A stretch of DNA of 34,995 bases, taken from contig CAZIVE010000016.1 in NCBI GenBank assembly GCA_964542435.1, positions 1 to 34,995 of the forward strand, written 5' to 3'. Source of the stretch: CAZIVE01 sp964542435. Lineage in GTDB: Bacteria > Bacteroidota > Bacteroidia > Bacteroidales > Tannerellaceae. The notes beneath the pieces were generated by a model. The model saw only the letters and a program-made list of their open reading frames with translations, was not told where the DNA came from and made no database searches. Both the position numbers and the translations under genes were made by a program. Shown here piece by piece: positions 24,980 through 34,752 of the stretch. Position 1 is the stretch's first letter. Each line of letters opens with the position of its first letter.

Positions 24980-27900
24980 ATGAAGAAAATAACCTACTTG
25001 TCCTGTATGCTTCTTATCGGAGCAGCGCTTCAGGCTCAGGGCAACTTTTGGGAGAATCCCAAACTGGTCAATGAAGGTGTCGAGAAACCTCGTGCCACCT
25101 TTGTTCCCTATCAGCAAAAGACGAGGGCTTTGACAGGCGATAAATTCGCTACTCCGTACGTCATGACGCTCGATGGAACATGGCGGTTCAAGTACAGTGA
25201 TCGTCCATCGGAACGTCCTATGGATTTCTACAAGACCGACTATTCCGAATATGACTGGGGCAATATTACGGTTCCGTCCAATTGGGAATTGCAGGGTTAC
25301 GGTATTCCGATCTATACCAATGCCACTTATGTCTTTCCTGCCAATCCGCCTTATGTGGATAACAATGACATTCCAATCGGTTCCTATCGTCGTACCTTCG
25401 AAGTTCCTGATAGCTGGAACAATCGTGAAATCATCCTGCATTTCGAATCCGTCGCAGGTGCAGCCACGGTTTGGGTAAACGGACAGAAGGTTGGTTATTC
25501 GAAGGCTTCGAAGACAGCTGCCGAGTTCGACATTACCAAATACATTCATGGTGGAAAGAATCTGCTGGCCGTTCAGGTGTTCAAATGGAGCGACGCTTCC
25601 TATCTGGAAGATCAGGATTTCTTCCGTCTGGCCGGTATCGAACGTGACGTTTATCTGATTGCCCGTAACAAAGTATCCTTGGAAGATATGTTTGTCAAAG
25701 GCGATCTGGATGGTTCCTATAAGAACGGAATCTTCAAAATGGATGTCAAGGTTCGCAACTTCACTGACAAAGCTGCCGGGAACTATTATGTAGAAGTTGC
25801 GTTGAACGAGGAGAACGGTAAGAACCTGTTTACACACAAGCTCTCTCTGCCGTCCATTGCATCCGGGGAACAGTCGGAGGTAAGCTTCTCACAAAATGTG
25901 AAGGCTCCGAATCTCTGGAGTTGTGAGTTCCCGAATCTCTACGACGTCGTGGTTACTTTGAAGAATGCTTCAGGCAACACCGTTGAGATGACGGCCATCA
26001 AGACCGGATTCCGCAAAATCGAGATGAAGAACAAGCAGGTTTGGATTAATGGACGTCCGATCGTCATTCACGGAACGGATATTCACGAACATAATCCTCT
26101 CACAGGCCATGCTTTGACCAACGAGACGCGTATCAAAGATATCACATTGATGAAGAAGTTCAACATCAATGCCATTCGTATGAGCCATTATCCGCAGAGT
26201 CCGGATATGTTCAAGCTTTGTGACAAATATGGCATCTTCGTCATTGATGAAGCCAATATCGAATGCCACGGATTGGATGAGTTCGACCATGCACGTCATC
26301 CATCTTTCATCAGCGATTGGCTGGGACAATTGATGGACCGTACGCAGAGAATGGTGGAAAGAGACAAAAACCATCCGTGTGTAATCGGTTGGTCAACCGG
26401 TAACGAGAGTCTTTTCGGACCGAATTATAAAGAGACATACAACTGGATGAAGCAGCGCGATCCAAGCCGTACGGTTCAGTGCGAACGTGCTCCGGAGAGC
26501 GAACCTTATTCCGATATCATCGCGTGGATGTACACTTCGCCACAGCGTTTGCAGAAATATGCCGATCGTAAGGACACCAACCGTCCTTGGATCCTTTGTG
26601 AATACGCACATGCCATGGGCAACAGCACGGGTAACTTCCAGGAATATTGGGATGTCATCTACAGTTCACCACATCTTCAGGGTGGTTTCATTTGGGATTG
26701 GGTGGATCAAGGTTTACAGGCAACGGATCCGAACGGAAGAACCTACTTCGGTTATGGCGGAGATTTTGGCGGTGATCGCTGGACCAACGACGAGAATTTC
26801 TGTGCCAATGGATTGGTAAGTGCCGATCGCACGCCGCATCCGGGCTTGTATGAAGTAAAGAAAACCTACCAGGGAGTGTATTTCACCGCTGACGATCTGT
26901 CGAAGGGCAAGATCTCTCTGACGAACCATTTCCTCTTTACCAACTTGAACTACTATGATTATTCATGGTCACTTCAGGAGAATGACAAGATCATCGCTTC
27001 GGGAACATTCGCACCACAAGGCATGCCGGACACAAAGACGCCTGTCACGATCGCTCTTCCTTCCTTTACGAAGAAAGCCGGATGCGAATACTTCCTCAAT
27101 CTGAAGGCCACACAGAAGTATGCAACAGACTTGGTTCCTGCCGGTCATGTGGTTGCTTCTGAACAACTTGCCTTCCCGGATAACAACTATTTCGCTCAGA
27201 AAGTCTCTCACGACGGTACGTTGAAAGTGGACAAGACACAAGGATCACTCAGTTTTACCAGCGGTTCTGTAAGCGGTAAGATCAATCTGCTGAACGGAAT
27301 GTTGGTTTCCTATCAGAAAGACGGCAATGATTTGCTGACGACATCGCCTGTTCCTAACTTCTGGCGTGCACCGACGGACAATGACTTTGGAGCAAACTAT
27401 CAGATCATTGCCAATGTATGGAGAACGGTCGGTCGCAACTACAAAGTAGTAAAGGTAGAAGCCAAAGATCAGACCAGCGATGGAGTAGAGGTGACAGCCG
27501 ATTACATCCTGAATGATACGGGTGCAAAATATCAGGTCGTTTACTTCGTTAATAATGATGGTTCTGTGAAAGTGACCTCTTCAATCAATATGGAAGGATT
27601 GACGCTTCCCGAGATGGCACGCTTCGGAATGAAGATGCAGCTTCCTGTATCTTTTGACAACGTTTCTTATTACGGTCGTGGACCGCAGGAGAACTATTGG
27701 GATCGTCAACGTTCCGCTTTTGTTGGTAGATATGACAGTAAAGTGGCCGATTTAGGGTTTTCTTACATTCGTCCGCAAGAGAACGGGAACAGAACAGGCA
27801 TCAGAAGTGTTACATTTACAGACGATAAAGGCTTCGGCTTGGAAATCGACGCTGTAGATACGGTACTCAACTTCACTGCTCGTCATAATCTGGACGAGGA

Positions 27901-28096
27901 TTTCGATCCGGGACTGACGAAGAAGCAACAGCATATCAGCGACATTGACAGACGAGATATTGTAGCTGTCAACATCGACCTGCAGCAACGCGGTTTGGGT
28001 GGCGATACGAGCTGGGGTGCCTTACCAATGGATAAATACAGAATGCTTGCAAAGAAGTACAGTTATTCGTATCTTCTCAAGCCTGTTTCAAAATAG
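24980..28096 (+). CDS. Secreted GH2 beta-galactosidase
   Basis: A 1,038-residue glycoside hydrolase family 2 enzyme of the LacZ type. A signal peptide (MKKITYLSCMLLIGAALQAQG) sends it to the periplasm or beyond, unlike cytoplasmic LacZ. Domain order: sugar-binding jelly roll (about 40-220), Ig-like (225-330), TIM barrel (335-630), linker domain, then the large beta-sandwich domain 5 (about 750-1030). The acid/base glutamate is E476 in STGNES, and the nucleophile is E541 in LCEYAHAMGNS. The RAPTDNDFGANY segment of domain 5 is also present. The specificity could be for beta-galactosides in glycans; this is inference. A lipoprotein gene follows 18 bp later. Confidence 0.93.
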   Translation: MKKITYLSCMLLIGAALQAQGNFWENPKLVNEGVEKPRATFVPYQQKTRALTGDKFATPYVMTLDGTWRFKYSDRPSERPMDFYKTDYSEYDWGNITVPSNWELQGYGIPIYTNATYVFPANPPYVDNNDIPIGSYRRTFEVPDSWNNREIILHFESVAGAATVWVNGQKVGYSKASKTAAEFDITKYIHGGKNLLAVQVFKWSDASYLEDQDFFRLAGIERDVYLIARNKVSLEDMFVKGDLDGSYKNGIFKMDVKVRNFTDKAAGNYYVEVALNEENGKNLFTHKLSLPSIASGEQSEVSFSQNVKAPNLWSCEFPNLYDVVVTLKNASGNTVEMTAIKTGFRKIEMKNKQVWINGRPIVIHGTDIHEHNPLTGHALTNETRIKDITLMKKFNINAIRMSHYPQSPDMFKLCDKYGIFVIDEANIECHGLDEFDHARHPSFISDWLGQLMDRTQRMVERDKNHPCVIGWSTGNESLFGPNYKETYNWMKQRDPSRTVQCERAPESEPYSDIIAWMYTSPQRLQKYADRKDTNRPWILCEYAHAMGNSTGNFQEYWDVIYSSPHLQGGFIWDWVDQGLQATDPNGRTYFGYGGDFGGDRWTNDENFCANGLVSADRTPHPGLYEVKKTYQGVYFTADDLSKGKISLTNHFLFTNLNYYDYSWSLQENDKIIASGTFAPQGMPDTKTPVTIALPSFTKKAGCEYFLNLKATQKYATDLVPAGHVVASEQLAFPDNNYFAQKVSHDGTLKVDKTQGSLSFTSGSVSGKINLLNGMLVSYQKDGNDLLTTSPVPNFWRAPTDNDFGANYQIIANVWRTVGRNYKVVKVEAKDQTSDGVEVTADYILNDTGAKYQVVYFVNNDGSVKVTSSINMEGLTLPEMARFGMKMQLPVSFDNVSYYGRGPQENYWDRQRSAFVGRYDSKVADLGFSYIRPQENGNRTGIRSVTFTDDKGFGLEIDAVDTVLNFTARHNLDEDFDPGLTKKQQHISDIDRRDIVAVNIDLQQRGLGGDTSWGALPMDKYRMLAKKYSYSYLLKPVSK

Positions 28097-28114
28097 TAAT
28101 TAATGATTGGGATT

Positions 28115-29125
28115 ATGAAGAAGATTTTATGGGGATTCGTTCCGCTGTTCTGCATGTTAGCAGTTCTAACAGCATGTAGTGATGATGATGACAATACAGA
28201 CAGTGCGAAAATAGCCGGAACGTTTGCCGGAGGAACGCTGGGACTGCATGAAGGCGGTTCGTCTATGGCTGTGGCCAACAAATCTGTGGAAGTGAGTTCA
28301 ACCTCTGATGGCAAGGCTACCTTCATACTCAACAACGTCGTTCCAGATGCTGAGAGTGTACAGATCGAAGCCACGTTGACCAGTTCGTCATCCAATGTGA
28401 CTTTTTCCGGTTCGGCTGTTGTCAACAACTGTACGGTCGGAATCACCGGAACCTATGCATCCAATTATCTGGATGTGGATGTAAGCCGTTCTTTCAACGG
28501 TTCTCAAGTGGGCACTTGGAAGATGACCTTTGACGGTAGCACGGGTACGAACATAGCCGATATGTATCTGAATATTATTACAGGCAATACCGTCGTCGAT
28601 GCTTTGATACCACAGGTGAAGACTGTTATCGGTGGATTTGTTGGATCGAAGATCACAGCGATGACCTTGAACTTGAAGGATGATGGCACTGTAGGAATTC
28701 AATGGACGACAGCGGATGGCAAAACCACTTCTGTTCCCGATGAACTGCAGTTGCAGTACTGTTTCAGAGATGCCAACGTATTCCTCACATTCGACAAGAA
28801 CCTCACGGATATCGCCAAACTTCTCCTCAAATCTCAGCTTGATGCCTATAACCTGACGGTAGATCAGATCACGACGATGTTGACGAATGCCGGCGGCGAC
28901 TTAGGCGGTTATTATGGCATTCCGATGAGTATCAAAATCGAAACTTCCACTTCCCAAGTTGCATTCTACATGTCGAAATCTCTCGTTGTGCCGTTGCTCA
29001 CCGTACTTCAGCCGCTCATTTCGAAGAGCATTCCCAGTACGTACGCTACGATGATGACGACACTCATGAGTTTGCTGCCTTCTTCGAAGACTGTTGATCT
29101 GGGTGCATCCTTCACAAAGGGATAA
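28115..29125 (+). CDS. Lipoprotein of the DUF4925-like type, downstream of beta-galactosidase
   Basis: A 336-residue lipoprotein. The lipobox is LTAC with the cysteine at residue 21, followed by SDDDDN; an acidic run right after the cysteine is the type of signal that sends Bacteroidetes lipoproteins to the cell surface. The first half (IAGTFAGGTLGLHEGG, then strand-rich repeats) and the second half (VDALIPQVKTVIGGFVG, DELQLQYCFRDANVFLTFDK) remind me of DUF4925 proteins, from memory only. Function is unknown. It starts 18 bp after the beta-galactosidase stop and ends 24 bp before a terminator, so the two genes form an operon. An ATG at 28103 is an alternative start but weakens the signal peptide. 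Confidence 0.8.
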   Translation: MKKILWGFVPLFCMLAVLTACSDDDDNTDSAKIAGTFAGGTLGLHEGGSSMAVANKSVEVSSTSDGKATFILNNVVPDAESVQIEATLTSSSSNVTFSGSAVVNNCTVGITGTYASNYLDVDVSRSFNGSQVGTWKMTFDGSTGTNIADMYLNIITGNTVVDALIPQVKTVIGGFVGSKITAMTLNLKDDGTVGIQWTTADGKTTSVPDELQLQYCFRDANVFLTFDKNLTDIAKLLLKSQLDAYNLTVDQITTMLTNAGGDLGGYYGIPMSIKIETSTSQVAFYMSKSLVVPLLTVLQPLISKSIPSTYATMMTTLMSLLPSSKTVDLGASFTKG

Positions 29126-29149
29126 ATTATACATCTATATAATGGTTTG

Positions 29150-29181
29150 AAAGGTCCTGTCTCACGTGAGGCGGGACTTTT
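29150..29181 (+). terminator. Terminator after the lipoprotein gene
   Basis: AAAGGTCCTGTCTCAC pairs with GTGAGGCGGGACTTTT over 16 positions, with three G-U wobbles, and ends in TTTT. It is 24 bp after the stop. The centre must open to form a loop. Confidence 0.85.
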
Positions 29182-29333
29182 CGTTTCTTGGATTAGACGA
29201 ACATCATCGTCCTATTTGGTCTTTCGAAATCTGTGACAGAATGAGCCCAATTCTCTATTAACGGCAACATTTTATTTTCTCAGACTCAAAAAGCCTATCG
29301 ATTTTATCAATATGGCAATCTTTTAACATTAGT

Positions 29334-29366
29334 TTTACAGTATATCCAGATTAGTAGATATATTTG
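29334..29366 (+). promoter_or_regulatory. Promoter of the metal efflux operon
   Basis: TTTA at 29334-29337 (one mismatch to TTTG), a 21-base spacer and TATATTTG at 29359-29366. The leader would be about 25 nt before the ATG at 29398. No metal-regulator gene is adjacent. Confidence 0.6.
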
Positions 29367-29397
29367 CAGTAAATTAAATGAAATAAAAGCAGAGAAT

Positions 29398-32300
29398 ATG
29401 TTTGATGCTATTATACGTTTTTCCATTAAAAAGAAGGTGTTTGTTGGATTGACAGCCGCCTTCCTGCTTATCGGAGGTATTATTGCAATGACCACATTGC
29501 CCATTGATGCCGTTCCCGATATCACGAACAACCAGGTTCAGATTGTCACCGTTTCACCGACGCTTGCGCCCCAAGAGGTGGAGAAATTGATAACGATGCC
29601 TATCGAGATCGCGATGCGTAACATTATGAATGTACAGGAAATCCGTTCGGTGAGCCGTTTCGGATTGTCTGTCGTTACGGTCGTATTTAAAGAGAGTGTG
29701 CCGATCCTCGATGCGCGGCAATTGATCAGCGAGCAGATTCAAACCATCTCGCAGGATATTCCTTCGGAGCTTGGGCGTCCCGAGATGATGCCTATTACGA
29801 CCGGACTCGGCGAGATTTACCAGTATGTGCTGAAGGTTGATCCGAAGTATAAGAACAAGTACGACGCCATGGAACTGCGTACCATTCAGGACTGGATCGT
29901 GAAACGTCAGCTGTCGGGTATTCCTGGAATCGTTGAGATCAACAGCTTCGGCGGTTATCTGAAGCAATACGAAGTAGCAGTGGATCCGGATGCGCTGTTT
30001 GCATTGAACGTCACCATCGGTGATGTTTTCGAGGCACTCAGTCGTAACAATCAGAATACAGGCGGAAGCTACATCGAAAAACGTAAGCATGCCTATTACA
30101 TCCGTTCCGAGGGAATGATTACCAATATCAACGATATCGGCAAGATCGTTATAACCACGCACAACGGCATTCCTATTTATATTCGTGACGTTGCGAAGGT
30201 TGGCTTCGGTGCTCCGAAACGTTTCGGTGCGATGACGATGGATGGTAATGGCGAATGTGTCGGTGGAATCGCCTTGATGTTGAAGGGAGCCAATGCCAAC
30301 GTTGTCACGAAGGAGTTGACGGCTCGTGTGGAGAAGGTACAGAAGATGTTGCCCGCAGGCGTTCATATCGAACCCTATTTGAATCGTTCACAGTTGGTCA
30401 ATCGTAACATTTCTACGGTGGCACACAACCTGATCGAAGGTGCTATCATCGTTTTCCTGGTTCTGATCATCTTCCTTGGAGATGTCAGAGCGGGCGCTAT
30501 CGTGGCGTCTGTCATACCGCTGGCGATGCTGTTCGCCTTTATCATGATGCGGCTCTTCGGCGTGACGGCCAATCTGATGAGTCTGGGAGCGGTGGATTTC
30601 GGTATCGTCGTGGATGGATCCATTGTGATACTGGAAGGAATCATGGCCTATATCTATGGTAAGCGATTGCGGGGACGAACGCTTACTCGAGAAGAGATGG
30701 ACGAAGAGGTGCAGAATGGCGCATCGAAGGTGATTCGTTCTGCTACGTTCGCTGTGCTGATTATTCTGATCGTTTTCTTCCCAATCCTTACCCTGACTGG
30801 CATTGAAGGCAAATATTTCACTCCGATGGCCGAGACATTGATCTTCTGTATCATCGGTGCTTTGATTCTTTCACTGACGTACGTTCCGATGATGGCATCG
30901 CTGTTCTTGAAACGGAAAGTTTCAGATAAGAAGAGTTTTGCCGACCGCTTCTTCAGTTGGCTGAATAGAGTCTATCAGCGTGCATTGAGCGCCTGCATGA
31001 AGAATATGAAAACCAAGTGGACGACAGTCATCGTGGCATTTGGTGCTATGTTGGCATCACTGTTGCTCTTCACCAAATTGGGAGCGGAGTTCATCCCGAC
31101 ACTCGATGAAGGCGACTTTGCCATGCAGATGACGCTTCCTGCCGGCAGTTCACTCTCTGAAAGCATTCGTCTGACCAATCAGGCCGAGAAGATATTGACT
31201 ACGAAGTTCCATGAAGTGAAGCACGTGGTTGCCAAGATCGGTACTGCCGAAGTGCCTACTGACCCGATGGCTGTGGAAGATGCTGACATCATGATCATCA
31301 TGAAGCCTATGAAGGAATGGACCAACGCCAGCAGTCGTGCTGAGATGGTTGCCAAGATGAAGGATGCGCTTGAACCGCTTGCCAATCGTGCCGAGATCAA
31401 TTTCTCACAGCCGATCCAGTTACGATTCAACGAACTGATGACCGGATCGAAAGCGGATATCGCAGTCAAGCTGTATGGCGAAGATACGCAGGAACTGGCA
31501 ACGCAAGCCAAAAAGGTGGCCAAGCTCATCAAGGAAAAGGTTCCGGGTGCTGCCGATGTCATCGTGGAGCAGACTATGGGTCTGCCGCAGCTCGTTGTAA
31601 AATACGACCGTGACAAGATTGCCCGTTATGGACTCGACATTGAGACACTGAACAAGATCGTCCGTACAGCTTATGCTGGTGAAACCAGTGGCGTGGTTTT
31701 CGAGAATGAACGTCGTTTTGATCTTGTTGTCCGTATGAATAAGGTAGCCGATTTCAATCTGAACAAGCTGTTTATCCGAACAGCAGACGGCATGACCATT
31801 CCGATGACGGAAGTAGCCGATGTGCAGTTGGTCAGCGGTCCGTTGCAGATCAATCGTGACGAGACGAAGCGTCGTATTGCTATCGGTGTAAACGTCCGTG
31901 ATGCAGATGTGCAGCAGGTTGTCAACAACATACAGAAGGTGGTAAATGAGAATGTTAAACTCAAGCCAGGTTATTACTTCGAGTATGGAGGACAGTTTGA
32001 AAACTTGCAGAATGCAATTCACACCTTGTCGATCGTGATTCCCGTTGCGCTAATGCTCATTCTGCTGATTCTGTTCTTTGCCTTCCGAAATTTCACCTAC
32101 ACCTTCATGGTGTTCTCCACGATCCCGCTCTCGCTCATCGGCGGTATCCTCGCACTGTGGTTGCGCGGCTTGCCGTTCAGCATCTCGGCAGGTGTAGGCT
32201 TCATTGCGCTGTTCGGCGTCGCGGTACTGAACGGTCTGCTTATGATCAACCGCTTTAATGATCTCAGAAAACAATCTCAATATCACATGTCAACAGATAA

Positions 32301-33723
32301 GATTATCAAGGCGGAAACGCCTGAGTTGCTGCGTCCCGTAGTTCTGACAGGCTTGGTCGCTTCATTGGGCTTCGTGCCGATGGCTATCGCGACTTCTGCA
32401 GGTGCAGAGGTACAGCGTCCGTTGGCGACGGTTGTCATCGGTGGACTGATCGTCTCGACAATTCTGACGCTGATCGTGTTGCCTATCCTTTACAATATCG
32501 TCCATTCGTTCTTCGCTTGGGCACGTCCTGGAAAGAAGTTCCACATTCCGTTCTTCGCATGGTTGCCTCTCTTGCTGTTGATCCCCGGATTCATGTCAGC
32601 TCAGCAGAGCGTCACGCTGGACGAAGCCGTTGGCATCGCTCTGAAGAATAATCCTCGCCTCAAGACGGCTGAACTGGCTATCCAGCAGGCAAAGGCTTCT
32701 CGCGGTGAGAACTTCGAGGCTCAGCCCACTTCATTCAACTATCAGTGGGGACAGATCAACAGTGATAACAAGCACGACAAACAGTATAACTTGGAACAGA
32801 ATCTCGGTTCACTGATAACGCCATATTATAAGAATGTGCTGGTGAATGCGAAGGTCAAATCCGGCACGTACTACCGCACGATGGTGGAGAAGGAGGTGAC
32901 TGCCGAAGTGAAACGTGCCTGGGCTTATTACCAATATGCAGCCAATCTCTGTGCACTCTATCGTGATCAAGAGAAGATGGCAACGGATTTGCGCGACATT
33001 GCTGACCGACAGTTCAAGGCCGGAGAAATCACCTTGCTCGAGAAGAACATGATGTCCACGAATGCTTCCGAACTGCATAACAAACTGTTCCAGGCACAAG
33101 AGGAAGAGAAGATGTCACTGGCACGTTTCCGTTGGAGCTGCTATGCCGACACGCCCATCCAGCCTGCCGACTCGTCTCTCTCGATCTTCTATGCGCCTAA
33201 GGATTCCGTTGGATTGTCGGAGGCACATCTGGGCTATTTCAATAGTCAGGCCGACGTGATGAAGGCCATGGTGAATGTGGAGAAGAGTCATTTCTTTCCG
33301 GAGATTAGCATGGGTTACACGCGTCAGGACATTCTGCCGCTGAAGAACCTGAATGCCTGGATGGTCGGCGTATCGTTCCCGATCATCTTCTGGCCGCAGT
33401 CGAGCAAAGTGAAACAGGCCAAGATCGCTGCTCAGTCAGCGCGCCTTGAAGCCGATGCCAACATCCGAAACCTCTCGAACAAAGTGACCGAACTGCAGTC
33501 GTCGCTCCGCCGTTACAGTGAAAGCCTGAACCATTACAATGCTTCGGCATTGAAAGAGGCGCAGCAGCTGCTCAACAGTGCCAAGCTGCAACTCCAGAAC
33601 AATGAGACAAGCATCGCTGACTACATTCTTTCGGTCTCGACAGCCCGCGACATCCAGCGCAATTACATCGAAACGGTTTATCAATACAATATCGCAGCAT
33701 TAGAATATGAATTATATAAATGA
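29398..33723 (+). CDS. czcA: CzcA-type heavy-metal RND pump fused to an outer-membrane factor
   Basis: A 1,441-residue fusion. Residues 1 to about 1050 are an RND proton-driven metal exporter with two sets of membrane helices. The helix-4 motif is DFGIVVDGSIVILEG, close to the CzcA (HME1) pattern with its two aspartates and glutamate that suit divalent cations, rather than the CusA pattern. From about 1066 a TolC/CzcC-like outer-membrane factor follows, starting SVTLDEAVGIALKNNPRL and containing long coiled-coil segments (QAKIAAQSARLEADANIRNL). Between the two lies a hydrophobic LPLLLLIPGFMSAQQ that resembles a signal peptide. I recall such fusions as common in Bacteroidetes. The adaptor gene follows after 7 bp. 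Exact metals are not known. Confidence 0.93.
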   Translation: MFDAIIRFSIKKKVFVGLTAAFLLIGGIIAMTTLPIDAVPDITNNQVQIVTVSPTLAPQEVEKLITMPIEIAMRNIMNVQEIRSVSRFGLSVVTVVFKESVPILDARQLISEQIQTISQDIPSELGRPEMMPITTGLGEIYQYVLKVDPKYKNKYDAMELRTIQDWIVKRQLSGIPGIVEINSFGGYLKQYEVAVDPDALFALNVTIGDVFEALSRNNQNTGGSYIEKRKHAYYIRSEGMITNINDIGKIVITTHNGIPIYIRDVAKVGFGAPKRFGAMTMDGNGECVGGIALMLKGANANVVTKELTARVEKVQKMLPAGVHIEPYLNRSQLVNRNISTVAHNLIEGAIIVFLVLIIFLGDVRAGAIVASVIPLAMLFAFIMMRLFGVTANLMSLGAVDFGIVVDGSIVILEGIMAYIYGKRLRGRTLTREEMDEEVQNGASKVIRSATFAVLIILIVFFPILTLTGIEGKYFTPMAETLIFCIIGALILSLTYVPMMASLFLKRKVSDKKSFADRFFSWLNRVYQRALSACMKNMKTKWTTVIVAFGAMLASLLLFTKLGAEFIPTLDEGDFAMQMTLPAGSSLSESIRLTNQAEKILTTKFHEVKHVVAKIGTAEVPTDPMAVEDADIMIIMKPMKEWTNASSRAEMVAKMKDALEPLANRAEINFSQPIQLRFNELMTGSKADIAVKLYGEDTQELATQAKKVAKLIKEKVPGAADVIVEQTMGLPQLVVKYDRDKIARYGLDIETLNKIVRTAYAGETSGVVFENERRFDLVVRMNKVADFNLNKLFIRTADGMTIPMTEVADVQLVSGPLQINRDETKRRIAIGVNVRDADVQQVVNNIQKVVNENVKLKPGYYFEYGGQFENLQNAIHTLSIVIPVALMLILLILFFAFRNFTYTFMVFSTIPLSLIGGILALWLRGLPFSISAGVGFIALFGVAVLNGLLMINRFNDLRKQSQYHMSTDKIIKAETPELLRPVVLTGLVASLGFVPMAIATSAGAEVQRPLATVVIGGLIVSTILTLIVLPILYNIVHSFFAWARPGKKFHIPFFAWLPLLLLIPGFMSAQQSVTLDEAVGIALKNNPRLKTAELAIQQAKASRGENFEAQPTSFNYQWGQINSDNKHDKQYNLEQNLGSLITPYYKNVLVNAKVKSGTYYRTMVEKEVTAEVKRAWAYYQYAANLCALYRDQEKMATDLRDIADRQFKAGEITLLEKNMMSTNASELHNKLFQAQEEEKMSLARFRWSCYADTPIQPADSSLSIFYAPKDSVGLSEAHLGYFNSQADVMKAMVNVEKSHFFPEISMGYTRQDILPLKNLNAWMVGVSFPIIFWPQSSKVKQAKIAAQSARLEADANIRNLSNKVTELQSSLRRYSESLNHYNASALKEAQQLLNSAKLQLQNNETSIADYILSVSTARDIQRNYIETVYQYNIAALEYELYK

Positions 33724-33730
33724 TAGAGTC

Positions 33731-34645
33731 ATGAACAGAATATTTTATCCCATACTTCTTTTAGCACTCGTCTCATGTGGAGGCGGAAGCAAACAGACAT
33801 CGACTACGGAAGCGGCCGCCGATACGACTGCCGAGGCAACAGATACAGCCTCTGACATGGCTACGGATTCGGCTACCGTGGACGGATTGACAGCTGCTAC
33901 ATCCAAACCCAACGAGGTTCTTTTCAACGGAACCATCGTTCTTCCACCGCTGAAGAATGCCACGGTCGCACTGACCATGGGCGGCGTAGTGAAACATACC
34001 AACCTGTTGCCTGGGCAGTTCATCGCCCGTGGAGCTGTGGTCGCTACGCTTGAGAATCCGGAGTTCATCACTTTGCAGCAGTCCTATTTGGAGAGTCAGG
34101 CACAGGTGGAATACCTGCAGAAGGAGTATGAACGTCAGAAGTCATTGCTTGAAGGGCAGGCAGCTTCCGAGAAGAAATTCCAGCAGAGCAAAGCTGAATA
34201 TCTCGCCATGCGAAGCAAGATGCAGTCCGCCGCCGCACAACTCAGTCTGTTAGGCGTAACGCCAACCACACTGCTCACGAAAGGTATCCAGCAATTTCTG
34301 ATTGTTCGCGCACCGATCAGCGGTTACGTATCCAGCGTCTCCATGAACATCGGCAAATATATGAATACGGGCGACGTATTGTGCGAGATTGTGGATAAGA
34401 GTTCGGCCATGCTGCGTCTGGTCTCTTACGAGAAAGACATCGTTGCCGTGAAGGTCGGTACGCGTCTGAAATTCCGTGCCAACAGTTTGGGTGACAAAGC
34501 TTATGACGCCACGGTCATCTCCGTCGGACAGAGTGTGGATCCGTCCAATCGTTCATCGGAGATCTATGCCCGCATCGACAAGATGGTCCCGCAGTTTCGC
34601 CCCGGCATGTATGTCACGGCACGTTTCCTGAAGGATCAGAAATAG
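33731..34645 (+). CDS. czcB: Periplasmic adaptor (membrane fusion protein) lipoprotein of RND system
   Basis: A 304-residue adaptor that links the pump to the outer-membrane channel. A lipoprotein signal is visible with LVSC (cysteine 16). A 40-residue linker rich in Thr, Ala, Asp and Glu follows. The barrel-sandwich halves (VALTMGGVVKHTNLLPGQFIARGAVVATLENPE and RAPISGYVSSVSMNIGKYMNTGDVLCEIVD) flank a coiled-coil hairpin (AQVEYLQKEYERQKSLLEGQAASEKKFQQSKAEY). The end, QFRPGMYVTARFLKD, is typical. I choose the ATG at 33731, since the upstream ATG at 33707 overlaps czcA and buries the signal peptide. It is somewhat short for a CzcB, with no C-terminal extension. Confidence 0.9.
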   Translation: MNRIFYPILLLALVSCGGGSKQTSTTEAAADTTAEATDTASDMATDSATVDGLTAATSKPNEVLFNGTIVLPPLKNATVALTMGGVVKHTNLLPGQFIARGAVVATLENPEFITLQQSYLESQAQVEYLQKEYERQKSLLEGQAASEKKFQQSKAEYLAMRSKMQSAAAQLSLLGVTPTTLLTKGIQQFLIVRAPISGYVSSVSMNIGKYMNTGDVLCEIVDKSSAMLRLVSYEKDIVAVKVGTRLKFRANSLGDKAYDATVISVGQSVDPSNRSSEIYARIDKMVPQFRPGMYVTARFLKDQK

Positions 34646-34670
34646 GAGAGAAGATAAATCTTTAGTAAAA

Positions 34671-34752
34671 GCCGCGAAGCGGAGGCCTTGAAGAAGCTTC
34701 TCATGGATAGAAACATGAGAACTTCATAAAGGTCGCCGCTTCGTGTTTTTTT
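34671..34752 (+). terminator. Long hairpin terminator after the efflux operon
   Basis: An imperfect hairpin of about 30 bp: the left arm runs from 34673 to 34705 and the right arm from 34714 to 34745, around a short GATAGAAA-type loop, with seven Ts at 34746-34752. The outer arm is CGAAGCGG/CCGCTTCG and the inner arm TTCTCATG/CATGAGAA. It is far longer than needed for termination. Confidence 0.8.

Noticed and set aside
24974..25837. 287-codon minus-strand ORF over the beta-galactosidase start
   Set aside because: Antisense shadow; the GH2 frame has catalytic residues, a signal peptide and a promoter.
29554..30366. 270-codon minus-strand ORF antisense to czcA
   Set aside because: No domain; the CzcA frame is unambiguous.
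29398..33723. Frameshift or assembly fusion of czcA and an outer-membrane factor gene
   Set aside because: The joined frame is smooth, the junction has a logical membrane segment, and I recall similar-length fusions in other Bacteroidetes.
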